The notes beneath the pieces are model-generated. The model saw only the letters and a list, made by a program, of their open reading frames with translations, was not told where the DNA came from and did no database searches. A DNA stretch of 62,874 bases from Spirochaetales bacterium (GTDB lineage: Bacteria > Spirochaetota > Spirochaetia > SZUA-6 > DRHE01), in contig JAUWZD010000010.1 in the NCBI GenBank assembly GCA_030615505.1, positions 1 through 62,874 of the forward strand. Reading direction: 5' to 3'. This document shows positions 52,722 through 62,671 of the stretch, piece by piece. The position numbers and the translations under genes are program-made. The stretch's first letter is position 1; every line of letters starts with the position of its first letter.

Positions 52722-53205
52722 TCTGGACAATAGTGTGAAGAGCCGGGAGCTTGAGGGTAAGATCGTACTCCCTGGCACCTGTAATACTTTTCAACTGCTC
52801 AAAGGTCATGGGGACCCCCGTAGAATCAGTGCCCGCTGCAGGATAAATAGTATCAAAAAGCTTTAGATGTTTATCCAACAGGATAGGTATCTCATTAACA
52901 CCAAAGGGACAGACTCCTCCCGGATTAAAACCTGTGGCCTTAAAGGTTTCTGATGCATCGGCCATCCGGGTTTTTACCCCGATAAAACTCTTAAGCCTGG
53001 ATGAAGAAACCTTCCGGTCTCCCGGACATACGACCATGAAAAACTTCTTTTCTCTGCTCACGAAGAGGAGGGATTTTGCGATTTGTCCCACAGTGACACC
53101 CAGTGCTTTAGCTGCCAAAGGAGCAGTGGGAGTAGTTCCTTTTTCAAATTGAATGACTTTGAGGTCGTATTGATCAAGAATCCTCTGCACTTTTTCAGGA
53201 ATCAT
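52714..53205 (-). CDS. ybaK: YbaK/EbsC-family Cys-tRNA(Pro) deacylase
   Basis: A 163-residue editing-domain protein that hydrolyses mischarged tRNA. The YbaK fold is shown by PLAAKALGVTVGQIAKSLLF near residues 29-48, VCPGDRKVSSSRLKSF with the conserved lysine near 65, and GGVCPFGV near 94-101. Its end overlaps the alr stop by 8 bp, tail to tail. Exact tRNA specificity within the family is not readable from sequence. Confidence 0.9.
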   Translation of the reverse strand: MIPEKVQRILDQYDLKVIQFEKGTTPTAPLAAKALGVTVGQIAKSLLFVSREKKFFMVVCPGDRKVSSSRLKSFIGVKTRMADASETFKATGFNPGGVCPFGVNEIPILLDKHLKLFDTIYPAAGTDSTGVPMTFEQLKSITGAREYDLTLKLPALHTIVQIT

Positions 53206-53295
53206 GCAAGCAGCACAATATCGGTCTGCCTGGAAAAAGTCAAGGGATTTTCCGGGCCTGGTAGAGAGGAGAGGGCGTCAACTGTTTTCACCAGG

Positions 53296-54375
53296 TTAGG
53301 TTAAAGATGTTATCTCTTCACGAATCTTTGCAAATTGGGGCTTTAATATATCATAAATGATTCTGATGCGCTCGTCGTGATGGATAAAAGAGGACTTCAT
53401 GGCATTAATAGTGATTTTCTCCAGATCTCTCAAGGTCAGGTTATAATGCTTGACAGCGAGCTGCATCTCTTTCTCGAGTGTGGTATTGCTCATTAGTCTG
53501 TTATCCGTATTTAAGAATACCCGGAAATTATTGCGATAATAGATGGGGAAGGGGTGTTCATCAAAGGATTTGGCGGCTCCTGTATGTACATTGGAGGAGA
53601 GACACATCTCCATCGGCATTCTCCTATCCCGGATAAAGTGGGATAGAGAGCCCATCTTCTCTATGCGGCTGCCATGAATCATCATGTCCTCTATAATCTT
53701 AGTGGCATGGCCGATGCGGTGGGCTCCGCAGATCTGGATTGCCTGCCAGATAGATTCCATACCGAAGGCCTCACCGGCATGAATGGTTATATTGAAATTC
53801 TTGCTGCGGATATATTCAAAGGCATCTACATGTTTTTTTGGGGGGTGTCCGAATTCATCACCGGCAATATCAAAACCGACTACACCCTTCTCTCTGAAAG
53901 AAACCGCCAGCTCGGCAGTTTCTAAGGATACGGTCTGATCCCTCATGGCACAGAGAATCACTCCATACTCAATACCTGTTTGTTTTTTCCCGTATTCAAG
54001 ACCCTGAAGAACGGACTCAACCACTGTTTCTGAATTCATTTTGCCCCTGGTATGCAGCATGGGAGCAAAGCGTATTTCCGCATAGACCACATTATCTGCA
54101 GCCAGGTCTTCAACAGCTTCCCCGGCTATCCGCTCCAGGGCTTCCGGTGTTTGCATCACAGAGAGCGTAACATGAAAGCCTTCAAGATAGAGTGCCAGAC
54201 TTTTTCTCCTGGCTCCGCGGTGAAACCAATCAGCCAGTTCCTCTGGATCATTGGATGGGATTTTAATATTATACTCTTTAGCCAATTCTATAATAGTTGA
54301 CGGCCTCACTCCCCCATCGAGGTGATCGTGAAGCTCCACCTTGGGAATTCTTTTAATCATTTTTTGAGTAACCAT
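53296..54375 (-). CDS. add: Adenosine deaminase
   Basis: A 359-residue amidohydrolase converting adenosine to inosine. Zinc ligands and active-site segments are present: ELHDHLDGG near residues 14-22 (HxH), HAGEAFG near 199-205, HRIGHAT near 220-226, and NTDNRLMSNT near 292-301 with the final Asp of the zinc site. Length is normal. With the Bmp-type nucleoside transporter elsewhere in the window it suggests purine salvage. Confidence 0.93.
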   Translation of the reverse strand: MVTQKMIKRIPKVELHDHLDGGVRPSTIIELAKEYNIKIPSNDPEELADWFHRGARRKSLALYLEGFHVTLSVMQTPEALERIAGEAVEDLAADNVVYAEIRFAPMLHTRGKMNSETVVESVLQGLEYGKKQTGIEYGVILCAMRDQTVSLETAELAVSFREKGVVGFDIAGDEFGHPPKKHVDAFEYIRSKNFNITIHAGEAFGMESIWQAIQICGAHRIGHATKIIEDMMIHGSRIEKMGSLSHFIRDRRMPMEMCLSSNVHTGAAKSFDEHPFPIYYRNNFRVFLNTDNRLMSNTTLEKEMQLAVKHYNLTLRDLEKITINAMKSSFIHHDERIRIIYDILKPQFAKIREEITSLT

Positions 54376-54458
54376 GGTATGATTCTAATACCGGGCCTAA
54401 TTAATGACAAGGCTGTGTAGGGAAGAGCGTCTGAAGCCAAATATTTTTTATGGTAAGA

Positions 54459-55634
54459 TTACCTGAGCAGGGCGGTAAGATATGGAATAGCGATAAAGGT
54501 TCCTAAGGCACTGCCCAGGCTTGAGAAGAAAAAGACTAAGAGTATATGTGTTATCCTGTTTCTGAAAAATCCCTTAACACTGAGTAAATCTTCATGAAGA
54601 CTCTCAAAGTCCGTAACCCGGGGTTTACGTAGAGCTGTTTCCAATATCCCCGTTAAGATTCCGACACCGATAGTCGGGTTCATCGAAGTGATGGGAGCGC
54701 CTATGAAAGCGGCGATAATGGTCAGGGGATGGGCCATGGTAATGAGAGCTCCCAGGGCTGACAGTGTACCGTTCACTAAAACCCACTTCCACATCATTGA
54801 AAGGCTGAGCTCCCAGCCCGATCTGAAAAACCCTGCAGCAAACAATCCGACTATGATGATGGGTATTAGATAGGGAAGTATTTTAGCGATTCTCCCCTTG
54901 GGAGGGATGACTTCAATAGAGGATAGATCATTCTCGATAGTATGCCGGTTTAAGGCCTTTAAGTTTTTCACGATGCCGCTGACATGACCGGCGCCTATTA
55001 CGGCAACAACTTTGGATCCTTCTGAATTATAGATACGAGTTGCCAGATATCGATCCCGCTCGTCGAGTAATACTTCTTTCACAGACGGTAAAAAATCAGC
55101 AAGCTCCTCCATCATGCTTTCAAGTGTATTTTTCTGTTTCAGTTTTTCGATTTCCTCTCTGTTAAGTTTTTCATTGCTGAAAATGGATGAGAGCATGGCC
55201 GCCAGCATTTTGTTTTTCCCCCAGAGACTGGATTTTGCCCAGGCCCTCTTTAAGGTAATCTGAATATCCCGGTCGCAAAAGCTAAAAGGGATTCCTGATA
55301 TTTCAGATACTTTTATAGCTTCAAGCATTTCCGCTCCAGGAGAAACACCCAGATCCAGGCCAAGCCTTCTCTGAAAAGAGGAGAGTACCAAATTGGCTAA
55401 AAGCAGAAATCCCTTTTCGCCCCTGAGTACTTCGGTTATATTGAGATTTTTCCAGGAGTTTTTTTCTCTTAGGGATTTATAGCGGGACTCATCGATCTCG
55501 ATGCACACATGGTCCGGGTGTTCTGTCTGAATAACACGCCCTACCTCGTCAACACTCTCCATGGACACATGGGCTGTGCCTAAAAGAATGATCTCTCGTT
55601 TTCCCAATTGGACTTTAGTAATCGTTTCATTCAT
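54459..55634 (-). CDS. traB: TraB-family membrane protein
   Basis: A 391-residue protein of the TraB/PrgY family. The N-terminal ~210 residues have the GTAHVS motif (near 20-25), HVCIEIDESRY and CDRDIQITLKRA, GAGHVSGI (conserved in the putative metalloprotease fold), followed by a C-terminal membrane domain of four to five helices. In Enterococcus it lowers pheromone activity; in spirochaetes and archaea its role is unknown. The start at 55634 is chosen over 55673 because homologues begin near this point; no Shine-Dalgarno site is evident. Confidence 0.88.
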   Translation of the reverse strand: MNETITKVQLGKREIILLGTAHVSMESVDEVGRVIQTEHPDHVCIEIDESRYKSLREKNSWKNLNITEVLRGEKGFLLLANLVLSSFQRRLGLDLGVSPGAEMLEAIKVSEISGIPFSFCDRDIQITLKRAWAKSSLWGKNKMLAAMLSSIFSNEKLNREEIEKLKQKNTLESMMEELADFLPSVKEVLLDERDRYLATRIYNSEGSKVVAVIGAGHVSGIVKNLKALNRHTIENDLSSIEVIPPKGRIAKILPYLIPIIIVGLFAAGFFRSGWELSLSMMWKWVLVNGTLSALGALITMAHPLTIIAAFIGAPITSMNPTIGVGILTGILETALRKPRVTDFESLHEDLLSVKGFFRNRITHILLVFFFSSLGSALGTFIAIPYLTALLR

Positions 55635-55713
55635 AGAGTATGTTAATATATAAATCTTGAGGCTTTTGAGCAAGCTTGAATCTTTGAAATACGACTGTTA
55701 AAATAACAAGCCG

Positions 55714-57549
55714 ATGAAAAAAAAGATTTCCAGTGCGTACTACCTTATTCCGATTGTCTATTTCTGCGTGATCCTTTTTTTCATTTATCTTCAATTTTCT
55801 GCCAAAGAAGAGTTTAATGATAAAGTAGGAAATCTCTATATTTCCGGAATAAGCTCCGGAGGATCATTAATCAGAGGATCGGAAATTGCAGAATTAAAGA
55901 TCAATTTTAACGGTTTTGAGCTTATATTCAGTAAAAGACGGGCTTTAATTGCAGGTTTTTCAGGCGGCGCTAAAAAAAAGCTGCGCATCCAATCCTATAA
56001 TACTTTCGTAGATGGATTAGAGATCCAATTTTCCAGTAATATATTGATTCATTTTAATTTAAACGGACATCCAGGGGATAAAATCGAGCTGATTCCGATA
56101 ATTCCAAATAAATTAGGCAATCTTAGCTCTCTCTCGATTCCATTTCATATAAATAAGGGACATGTGGAAAAACTGAAAGGAATTCCGCTTTTAAGACTCA
56201 ATAATGAAATGGGAGTATTTTACATATCATTACCGGCAGGATCGAAAGTTGAACTGGAGAACTCCAGGCTGGTCATGAATACTGTTCGTTTTGATGGGGA
56301 GCCGACAATTCTTATTGAGCGGAAAAATGAGAGTGATCTTGAACCTTTTCTATATTGGTTTACAAGAGATTTGCCTGGTGTAGAGGAAGAAAAATATCAG
56401 AGGCAGGTGACACTCTTCCTCGATAAAGCTTACAGTCGTCTTAAGGATCTGAAACTACTTGAGAGTGATTTAATAGAAGATGTGGAAGCTGCAGGTATCG
56501 CCTTTTTATCTGAGGCGGCCGGAAGGGGTGAGTATCGAAAAGCCCTGCTTAGCTTTTCCAAACATATCCGGGAGCTTATTAAATATAATCCCGATGCTGC
56601 ACTTCCCTTTCGAACATCTCCTTATCTCGGCAACTTATCTGCTTTTCTTAAGGAAGTTCAGATTCAAACGCCAGGCCGGATCAGTCGCGTTACTAATTTC
56701 ATAAGGCAGTCAGATCGTTCAGTTTTTTTAACCCCACTGTTAATCCGCTTTATTCTAAATCATGCTCCATTCTCCTTAGTAGAAGAAGTAATTCGTTTAG
56801 CAGACAGTGTGGATTTAGAAACCGAATCAATTACCATACTCTGTGGTGTACTTGATGCTTACTTGGAAGCTGCGCGTTGGGTCGAACTCACCGATACAAT
56901 GACCGCCCGGATTCGAGATATTATTAACATGAGGCTTCTGCCTGCCATTATACGTACGGACAAGGGGATCTTTCTCATTACATCCCCGGAAGGAATTGCG
57001 GATGCAGGTGAGTCTTTAAAAGCCGGAAAGCTTATAATTCAAGCCGGCAGGGCCCTAACTGAGCCTTTGCTTGATTCAATTGGCAGGAACCTGATTCTCT
57101 CTATAATACGGCTGGCAGACGGGCGGGGTTTTCTGCCTTTACAGCTTGAGTTTCAAGACAGCCGGCTTGAGTACGGACCTAAAGTATTAGCTCCGGAAAA
57201 AATCTATACATCTGTTACTGACCGGCGATATACTCCGGTGGAATATCCCCTGTACCGGTATCTTTATCCCGGTACCTGGCTTTGGACTGCCTCCCAGGTG
57301 GATAGTATAGAGATTAACAGCATCAGGTATCGATTTTCCCTTTCCTTCCCTCAAGGAGAAGCTCATTACATCATCATTCAGGGCATTCGGCCCTTCAAGA
57401 GTCTTGTGCTCCATGGAATTCTCTGGAACCCGGATCCAGGCTATTATCGCTATACGGATGGCTGGTTCTATAGTGAATCAAGTCAGACCCTCTTTCTAAA
57501 GCTGACCCACCGTAAATCGAAAGAAGACATAATAATCAATTATCAGTGA
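55714..57549 (+). CDS. Membrane-anchored hypothetical protein, 611 aa
   Basis: No family was recognised. Residues 8-28 form one membrane anchor, followed by a beta-rich segment to about 210, a helical middle (250-460), and another beta-rich end (500-611) with a carbohydrate-module-like look. It is divergent from traB and 33 bp before the PlsB-like gene, so it may share that operon and act in the envelope. Frame and codon use are uniform throughout. Confidence 0.7.
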   Translation: MKKKISSAYYLIPIVYFCVILFFIYLQFSAKEEFNDKVGNLYISGISSGGSLIRGSEIAELKINFNGFELIFSKRRALIAGFSGGAKKKLRIQSYNTFVDGLEIQFSSNILIHFNLNGHPGDKIELIPIIPNKLGNLSSLSIPFHINKGHVEKLKGIPLLRLNNEMGVFYISLPAGSKVELENSRLVMNTVRFDGEPTILIERKNESDLEPFLYWFTRDLPGVEEEKYQRQVTLFLDKAYSRLKDLKLLESDLIEDVEAAGIAFLSEAAGRGEYRKALLSFSKHIRELIKYNPDAALPFRTSPYLGNLSAFLKEVQIQTPGRISRVTNFIRQSDRSVFLTPLLIRFILNHAPFSLVEEVIRLADSVDLETESITILCGVLDAYLEAARWVELTDTMTARIRDIINMRLLPAIIRTDKGIFLITSPEGIADAGESLKAGKLIIQAGRALTEPLLDSIGRNLILSIIRLADGRGFLPLQLEFQDSRLEYGPKVLAPEKIYTSVTDRRYTPVEYPLYRYLYPGTWLWTASQVDSIEINSIRYRFSLSFPQGEAHYIIIQGIRPFKSLVLHGILWNPDPGYYRYTDGWFYSESSQTLFLKLTHRKSKEDIIINYQ

Positions 57550-57582
57550 TTTACCCTTCTGCAACAATGTATTATTTTATTA

Positions 57583-58830
57583 ATGATGAAAAAACCGTCG
57601 GATGAACGTCTTTTAAAATATCTACATCACAAATGGAATAAAAGAACCCTATCGATCATGTCACTGATCTGCGAAAGATTTATTTTCAAAGGCTGCTTTA
57701 CCGATATCGACACAATCGGGCTCAGTAGTGTTAAAAAAAGGATAAAGGCCGGTAAACATCTGATCTTTATCCCTGACCATCAAAGTGAATACGATTGGAT
57801 TATTATTCAAAGCAGACTGTATAGAGCAGGCATCAAAACCGTTATACAGGCAGGAGACAATCTATTTGTCGGGCCTTTAGATCCAATATTGAGAGAATGC
57901 GGCGCTTTCATGACTATTCGTCAGAACCGGAAAATCTATGCCAAGCACTGGCTCAATAATATTATGTTCAAACACCTGGGCAGAAGACCCTTGATTATTA
58001 CTAAAGAAATGTACAGCCGCTTATATATAAAACAGCTTAAAAACATTTTAGGCAAAGAAAGATTCAACCTGTTGGTGTTCCCCGGATATGAAACAGATCC
58101 CTATTCAGGCAAGGTAAAATACGGTCGTTCATACAGCGGTGAATTTAATCCTCTATCTCCCCATGTTTTTATCATGGTTTCAAAGGCAGTCAGGGAATTG
58201 GGCCTGTCAAATGTGGAATATATCCCGGTAAATGTAACCTATGAAAGGGTTCCCGAAGATATCTTATTCAGAGAGTTCAAGGCAGATACTAAAAAGAAAC
58301 AAATAGCAAAATATATCTATGATCATTACTACACCTTTATAAAAGCGCCCTTTTCCAAAGAACTGCGTCAGGTAAAGGCCAGGGCCTGCGTGAAATTCGG
58401 CAGAGGAATTCCTGTCAATTTGAAAATTAGGGCCCGGGAGCTTGCAGAATCTATACGCTGTCAGATCGGCAGGCTCATAAGAGTCTATGAGAGCATGATT
58501 GTTTTTCATTCACTGAATAGCAAATTTATTCTTTCTAAAGAGGAGCTTAAGAAGAATATTTTAAAGAATGTGGAAAAGTTAAGGGCTTTAGGCATCGATT
58601 GTTCCCCGTTATATAAGAAATCCGGTGAGATGTTCAGCCTTGATGCCATGTTAAACCGGGTTAAAAAATGTTTTAACTTAAGGCAGAGTCCTATTATCCC
58701 ATTAAAAACCTATTTAACTTTAGAATACGATGAAAATGAGGTCTTTATTCATAATCCGCATCTGGCTTCCTACTATGGGAATCAATTGACCTATATCCTG
58801 AACAGGGGAGAGACTTGCAGAAATATATAG
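57583..58830 (+). CDS. PlsB-like glycerol-3-phosphate/DHAP acyltransferase
   Basis: A 415-residue acyltransferase-like protein. The catalytic H(X4)D motif is HQSEYD at residues 66-71. Further PlsB features: FVGPLDPILRECGAFMTIRQ near 104-123 (compare the GPILRRLGAFFIRR block), a degraded third block around FPGYETDPYSGK, and IPVNVTYERVPED near 213-225 (compare PVSIGYE). It probably makes lysophosphatidate or a related lipid. It is about half the length of E. coli PlsB. The weak third block leaves substrate uncertain. Confidence 0.72.
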   Translation: MMKKPSDERLLKYLHHKWNKRTLSIMSLICERFIFKGCFTDIDTIGLSSVKKRIKAGKHLIFIPDHQSEYDWIIIQSRLYRAGIKTVIQAGDNLFVGPLDPILRECGAFMTIRQNRKIYAKHWLNNIMFKHLGRRPLIITKEMYSRLYIKQLKNILGKERFNLLVFPGYETDPYSGKVKYGRSYSGEFNPLSPHVFIMVSKAVRELGLSNVEYIPVNVTYERVPEDILFREFKADTKKKQIAKYIYDHYYTFIKAPFSKELRQVKARACVKFGRGIPVNLKIRARELAESIRCQIGRLIRVYESMIVFHSLNSKFILSKEELKKNILKNVEKLRALGIDCSPLYKKSGEMFSLDAMLNRVKKCFNLRQSPIIPLKTYLTLEYDENEVFIHNPHLASYYGNQLTYILNRGETCRNI

Positions 58831-58875
58831 TAAAAAGTGCCCTTTATGAGTTATTCTTAATAATGGAGGAAGAGG

Positions 58876-59193
58876 ATGAGTGATGATCCCCTCGCTGTGC
58901 CTACCCGGGAGACGGAGCTTGAAGAAGAGATCCGGGTTGAAGAGCCTAAGATGTATCGTGTTGTCCTCTACAATGACGATTATACAACCATGGAGTTTGT
59001 AGTGGAGGTGATAACATCGGTATTTCACAAGCCCGCTGCAGAGGCGACTAAGATAATGCTGGATGTACATAAGAAGGGTAGGGGGAGTGTGGGTGTGTAT
59101 ACCTATGATATCGCCAGGTCCAAGATCAACCAGGTTCATGAAATGGCAAGAGAGAGGGAGTATCCCCTCCGGTGCAGTTGCGAGGAAGCCTGA
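58876..59193 (+). CDS. clpS: ATP-dependent Clp protease adaptor ClpS
   Basis: A 105-residue adaptor delivering N-end-rule substrates to ClpAP. After a 25-residue acidic tail comes the ClpS core: YRVVLYNDDYTTMEFVVEVI with the substrate-pocket NDD, VHKKGRGSVGVYTYDIA, and a C-terminal LRCSCEEA. AGGAAGAGG precedes the ATG. clpA starts immediately after its stop codon. Confidence 0.96.
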   Translation: MSDDPLAVPTRETELEEEIRVEEPKMYRVVLYNDDYTTMEFVVEVITSVFHKPAAEATKIMLDVHKKGRGSVGVYTYDIARSKINQVHEMAREREYPLRCSCEEA

Positions 59194-61425
59194 TTGCAAG
59201 TAAATGATGAATTAAACCAGATCCTTATTGCAGGCTATCAGGAAGCTAAGTTGAGACAGCATGAGTTTGTTACGCCCGAGCACCTGCTGTACGCTTCTTT
59301 ATTCTTTGCAAAAGGCCAGGATATAATCAGCAACTGCGGAGGGAATGTAAACAGGCTTAAGAATAAACTGCAACATCACCTGTCCACGCTTATCCCGGTT
59401 GCAGACCAGTCGGAGCCGCTGCAGTCGCATGGCTTCCAGTCCGTCATGGAAAGCGCCATCCTTCATTCCTTCTCTGCTGAAAAGGATGAGGTTGATTTCG
59501 GAGACGTATTGATAGCGTTTTTTGGGGAGAAGGAGTCTTTTGCAGTCTATTTTTTAAAGAAAGAGGGAATTGTTAAATACGATCTGGTCGGCTATATCTC
59601 CCATGGGGTGTCTAGGTTCCCTGAAGAAGAGTCTCATGAGGAGGCCCTGCCGGCGGACGGCAGGAGGGAAGAACCTAAGGTCTTAAGGGCCTTTACTACA
59701 GATTTAACTGAAAAAGCGCAAAGAGGTGAAATGGACCCTCTCATTGGCCGGGAGGATATACTTAAGCGTACGATCCAGGTTCTCTGCCGCAGGATTAAGA
59801 ATAACCCTATCCATGTTGGTGATCCGGGGGTGGGAAAGACAGCCATTACTGAAGGACTGGCCCAGCTAATTGTAAGCGGCAAATTGCCCAGGGCCTTGAG
59901 AGACTATAAAATTTACTCTCTGGATATGGGAGCTCTCCTGGCAGGCACGCGTTACAGGGGAGATTTTGAAGAGAGAATGAAGAGGGTGTTAGCAGAGCTT
60001 CAGAAGAAGAGTAAGGTCATCCTGTTTATCGATGAAATACATACGGTTGTCGGCGCCGGGGCCGTTTCCGGGGGAAGTATGGATGCTTCGAATATATTGA
60101 AGCCGGTACTTGCATCAGGAAAGATAAAGTGTATCGGATCTACAACCTATGAAGAGTATAAAAAGTATTTTGAAAAGGACCGGGCCCTTTCCAGACGATT
60201 TCAGAAGATTGAGATTGCCGAAACCTCGATAGAAGAGACTTACCAGATACTGCAGGGTCTGAAATCCCAGTACCAGTCTTACCACAATGTACTCTATTCG
60301 GATGATGCTCTGCGGACAGCCGTTGAGCTGTCCGCTAAATATATCCAGGACCGCCATCTGCCGGATAAGGCTATTGATATTATTGATGAGGCGGGTTCCT
60401 GGGCGAATGTATTTTCCGAAGAGGATGATCTTAGTGAAAAATCTATTACACCTAAAGAGATCGAAACCGTTATAGCCAGGATCGCCAAGATACCGGAGCA
60501 GAGTGTATCCGCATCGGAGGTTGAGAAACTCCAGAGCCTGGAAGCGGGATTGAAAAAGGTCATCTTTGGACAGGATGAGGCTTTGGGGAAGGTATTGGGT
60601 GCCATAAAGGCATCGCGCGCAGGGTTTCATAAAGAGAATACACCGATTGCCTCTTTCCTGTTTGTAGGTCCTACCGGTGTCGGTAAAACTGAGCTTGCAA
60701 GACAGCTTTCCTCTCAGTTAGGCGTTCCTCTTCTGCGCTATGATATGAGCGAGTACCAGGAAAAGCATACGGTTGCCCGTTTGATCGGCGCACCTCCGGG
60801 GTATGTGGGCTATGAAGAAGGGGGCCTGCTCACAGATGCTGTACGCAAGCACCCCTATTCTGTACTACTGATGGATGAGATTGAGAAGGCTCATGATGAT
60901 ATTTTTAACACCCTGCTCCAGGTTATGGACTATGCCACGCTTACGGATAACAGTGGAAGAAAAGCGGATTTCCGGAATGTCATTATCATTATGACCTCTA
61001 ACGCCGGAGCCAGAGAGATCGGCAAACAGTTGGTGGGCTTTGGCGAGCGGGATATCAAAAATGATGCACTTGCACAGGCTGTTAAAACAGTCTTTTCTCC
61101 GGAGTTCCGGAATAGACTGGATGCAGTGGTAAACTTCAATAATTTGAATGAACAGATAACTCTTAAGATAGTGAAGAAAGAGATAGATGAGTTTAAGGAA
61201 CAGCTTAAGTCCAAAAAAATCACTCTTACCGTTACCCGGAGATGTATGAAGCGGCTGGCAGAAGAGGGTTTTTCTCCTGAACACGGCGCACGGGGAATTT
61301 CTCGCCTGATCCAGGATAAGATCAAAGCCTTTTTTGTGGATGAGGTACTTTTCGGAGAATTAGCCGGGGGGGGGAAGGCCCGGGCTGACCTTTCGGGAAA
61401 TGATGTGATTATTCAGATAGAGTAA
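59194..61425 (+). CDS. clpA: Clp protease ATP-binding subunit ClpA
   Basis: A 743-residue AAA+ unfoldase. The N domain (residues 1-140) is followed by AAA domain 1 with Walker A GDPGVGKT near 209-216, AAA domain 2 with Walker A VGPTGVGKT near 491, and a ClpP-docking VGF tripeptide near 613-615 in place of the more common IGL/IGF. Translation starts at TTG, directly after the clpS stop. A run of nine G at 61366-61374 lies close to the 3' end and codes for GGG. Confidence 0.96.
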   Translation: MQVNDELNQILIAGYQEAKLRQHEFVTPEHLLYASLFFAKGQDIISNCGGNVNRLKNKLQHHLSTLIPVADQSEPLQSHGFQSVMESAILHSFSAEKDEVDFGDVLIAFFGEKESFAVYFLKKEGIVKYDLVGYISHGVSRFPEEESHEEALPADGRREEPKVLRAFTTDLTEKAQRGEMDPLIGREDILKRTIQVLCRRIKNNPIHVGDPGVGKTAITEGLAQLIVSGKLPRALRDYKIYSLDMGALLAGTRYRGDFEERMKRVLAELQKKSKVILFIDEIHTVVGAGAVSGGSMDASNILKPVLASGKIKCIGSTTYEEYKKYFEKDRALSRRFQKIEIAETSIEETYQILQGLKSQYQSYHNVLYSDDALRTAVELSAKYIQDRHLPDKAIDIIDEAGSWANVFSEEDDLSEKSITPKEIETVIARIAKIPEQSVSASEVEKLQSLEAGLKKVIFGQDEALGKVLGAIKASRAGFHKENTPIASFLFVGPTGVGKTELARQLSSQLGVPLLRYDMSEYQEKHTVARLIGAPPGYVGYEEGGLLTDAVRKHPYSVLLMDEIEKAHDDIFNTLLQVMDYATLTDNSGRKADFRNVIIIMTSNAGAREIGKQLVGFGERDIKNDALAQAVKTVFSPEFRNRLDAVVNFNNLNEQITLKIVKKEIDEFKEQLKSKKITLTVTRRCMKRLAEEGFSPEHGARGISRLIQDKIKAFFVDEVLFGELAGGGKARADLSGNDVIIQIE

Positions 61426-61450
61426 AAAAGTTAATTTCAGCAGGGATTGC

Positions 61451-62671
61451 ATGTTGAATTCATCAGGCTCTGATCATAGAGTTGAATTACTGGCGCCCGC
61501 AGGAAACTGGGCAATGCTTAATGCTGCGGTACAATCTGGAGCTGATGCGGTTTATTTCGGCCTTAAGGGCTTTAATATGAGATCCACAGCCAGGAATTTC
61601 GGGTACGAGGAATTAGGCAAGATTGCAGATAGCTGTCATACTCACGATGTTCGTGCCTATCTGGCGCTAAACACCATAATCTATGAAGAAGAGCTCTGTT
61701 TAGTGAACGATCTCCTGCGGTCAGCAAGGGATTCAGGCGTGGATGCAGTTATCTGCTGGGATCATTCCATCATCCTTGAAGCCGTCAGGCTCGGTCTGGA
61801 GACACATATCAGCACCCAGGCAAGTATTTCTAATTCAGAGGCAGCGGAATATTACCATAAACTGGGCGCCAGCCGCTGTGTGCTGGCCAGAGAATGTACT
61901 TTAGAGCATATTCAAAGGATAAAGGAGAAAACAGATATCGGTATTGAAGTATTTGCCCATGGAGCTATGTGTATCTCGGTCTCCGGGCGGTGTCAATTAT
62001 CGCAGTTTTTATATGGAAGGTCAGCCAACAGGGGTGACTGCCTGCAGCCGTGCAGAAGGGCCTATGATACATTTCTGATAAAGGATCAGGAGGAAAAGAC
62101 AGAGCTTGAAATTGGAAATGACTATATATTAAGTCCTAAGGATCTCTGTACTCTGCCGTTTTTGGATAAACTCATTCCTGTTGTGGATGTGCTTAAAATC
62201 GAGGGTAGGGCCCGCAGCCCGGAGTATGTAGCTACTGTAACAGGGGTGTATCGAGAAGCTGTGGAAGCGGTTCATGAGGAGCGCTTTACTGAAGAGTTTG
62301 TCGAGTCTCGAATGAATAGGCTGAAACAGGTGTATAATCGGGGTTTTTCATCCGGATTTTATCTTGGGAAACCAGTTAATGAGTTCACACAAAAATCCGG
62401 TTCTCAGGCTGAGAAGAGGAAAATGGTTTTAGGAACGGTCACTAATTATTACAGGCAAATTGGTGTGGCCGAGGTGCTGGTTAGAGCTAATGAGCTTCAT
62501 TTAGGGGATGAGATCCTCATTATAGGCCCCACAACCGGTGTAGTGCAGGAGAGGGTTACCTCCATGGAGAAAGAGCACCGGCCCGTGCAATCCGCAGGCA
62601 GGAATGAAAGGGTAGGTGTTAAGCTGTGCCAGAGAGTAAGGAAGAACGATGAGGTTTTTCTCTGGCAGTGA
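61451..62671 (+). CDS. U32 peptidase-family protein (TrhP/YegQ-like)
   Basis: A 406-residue protein of the U32 family: ELLAPAGNWAMLNAAVQSGADAVYFGL at residues 12-38, the family signature around EVFAHGAMCISVSGRCQLS near 170-188, CLQPCRR with paired cysteines, DLCTLPFLDKL, and a C-terminal beta-barrel-like domain. YegQ/TrhP relatives take part in tRNA 5-hydroxyuridine formation and others in 23S rRNA hydroxylation, with an iron-sulphur cluster on the cysteines. Which subgroup this is cannot be decided by eye. Confidence 0.85.
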   Translation: MLNSSGSDHRVELLAPAGNWAMLNAAVQSGADAVYFGLKGFNMRSTARNFGYEELGKIADSCHTHDVRAYLALNTIIYEEELCLVNDLLRSARDSGVDAVICWDHSIILEAVRLGLETHISTQASISNSEAAEYYHKLGASRCVLARECTLEHIQRIKEKTDIGIEVFAHGAMCISVSGRCQLSQFLYGRSANRGDCLQPCRRAYDTFLIKDQEEKTELEIGNDYILSPKDLCTLPFLDKLIPVVDVLKIEGRARSPEYVATVTGVYREAVEAVHEERFTEEFVESRMNRLKQVYNRGFSSGFYLGKPVNEFTQKSGSQAEKRKMVLGTVTNYYRQIGVAEVLVRANELHLGDEILIIGPTTGVVQERVTSMEKEHRPVQSAGRNERVGVKLCQRVRKNDEVFLWQ

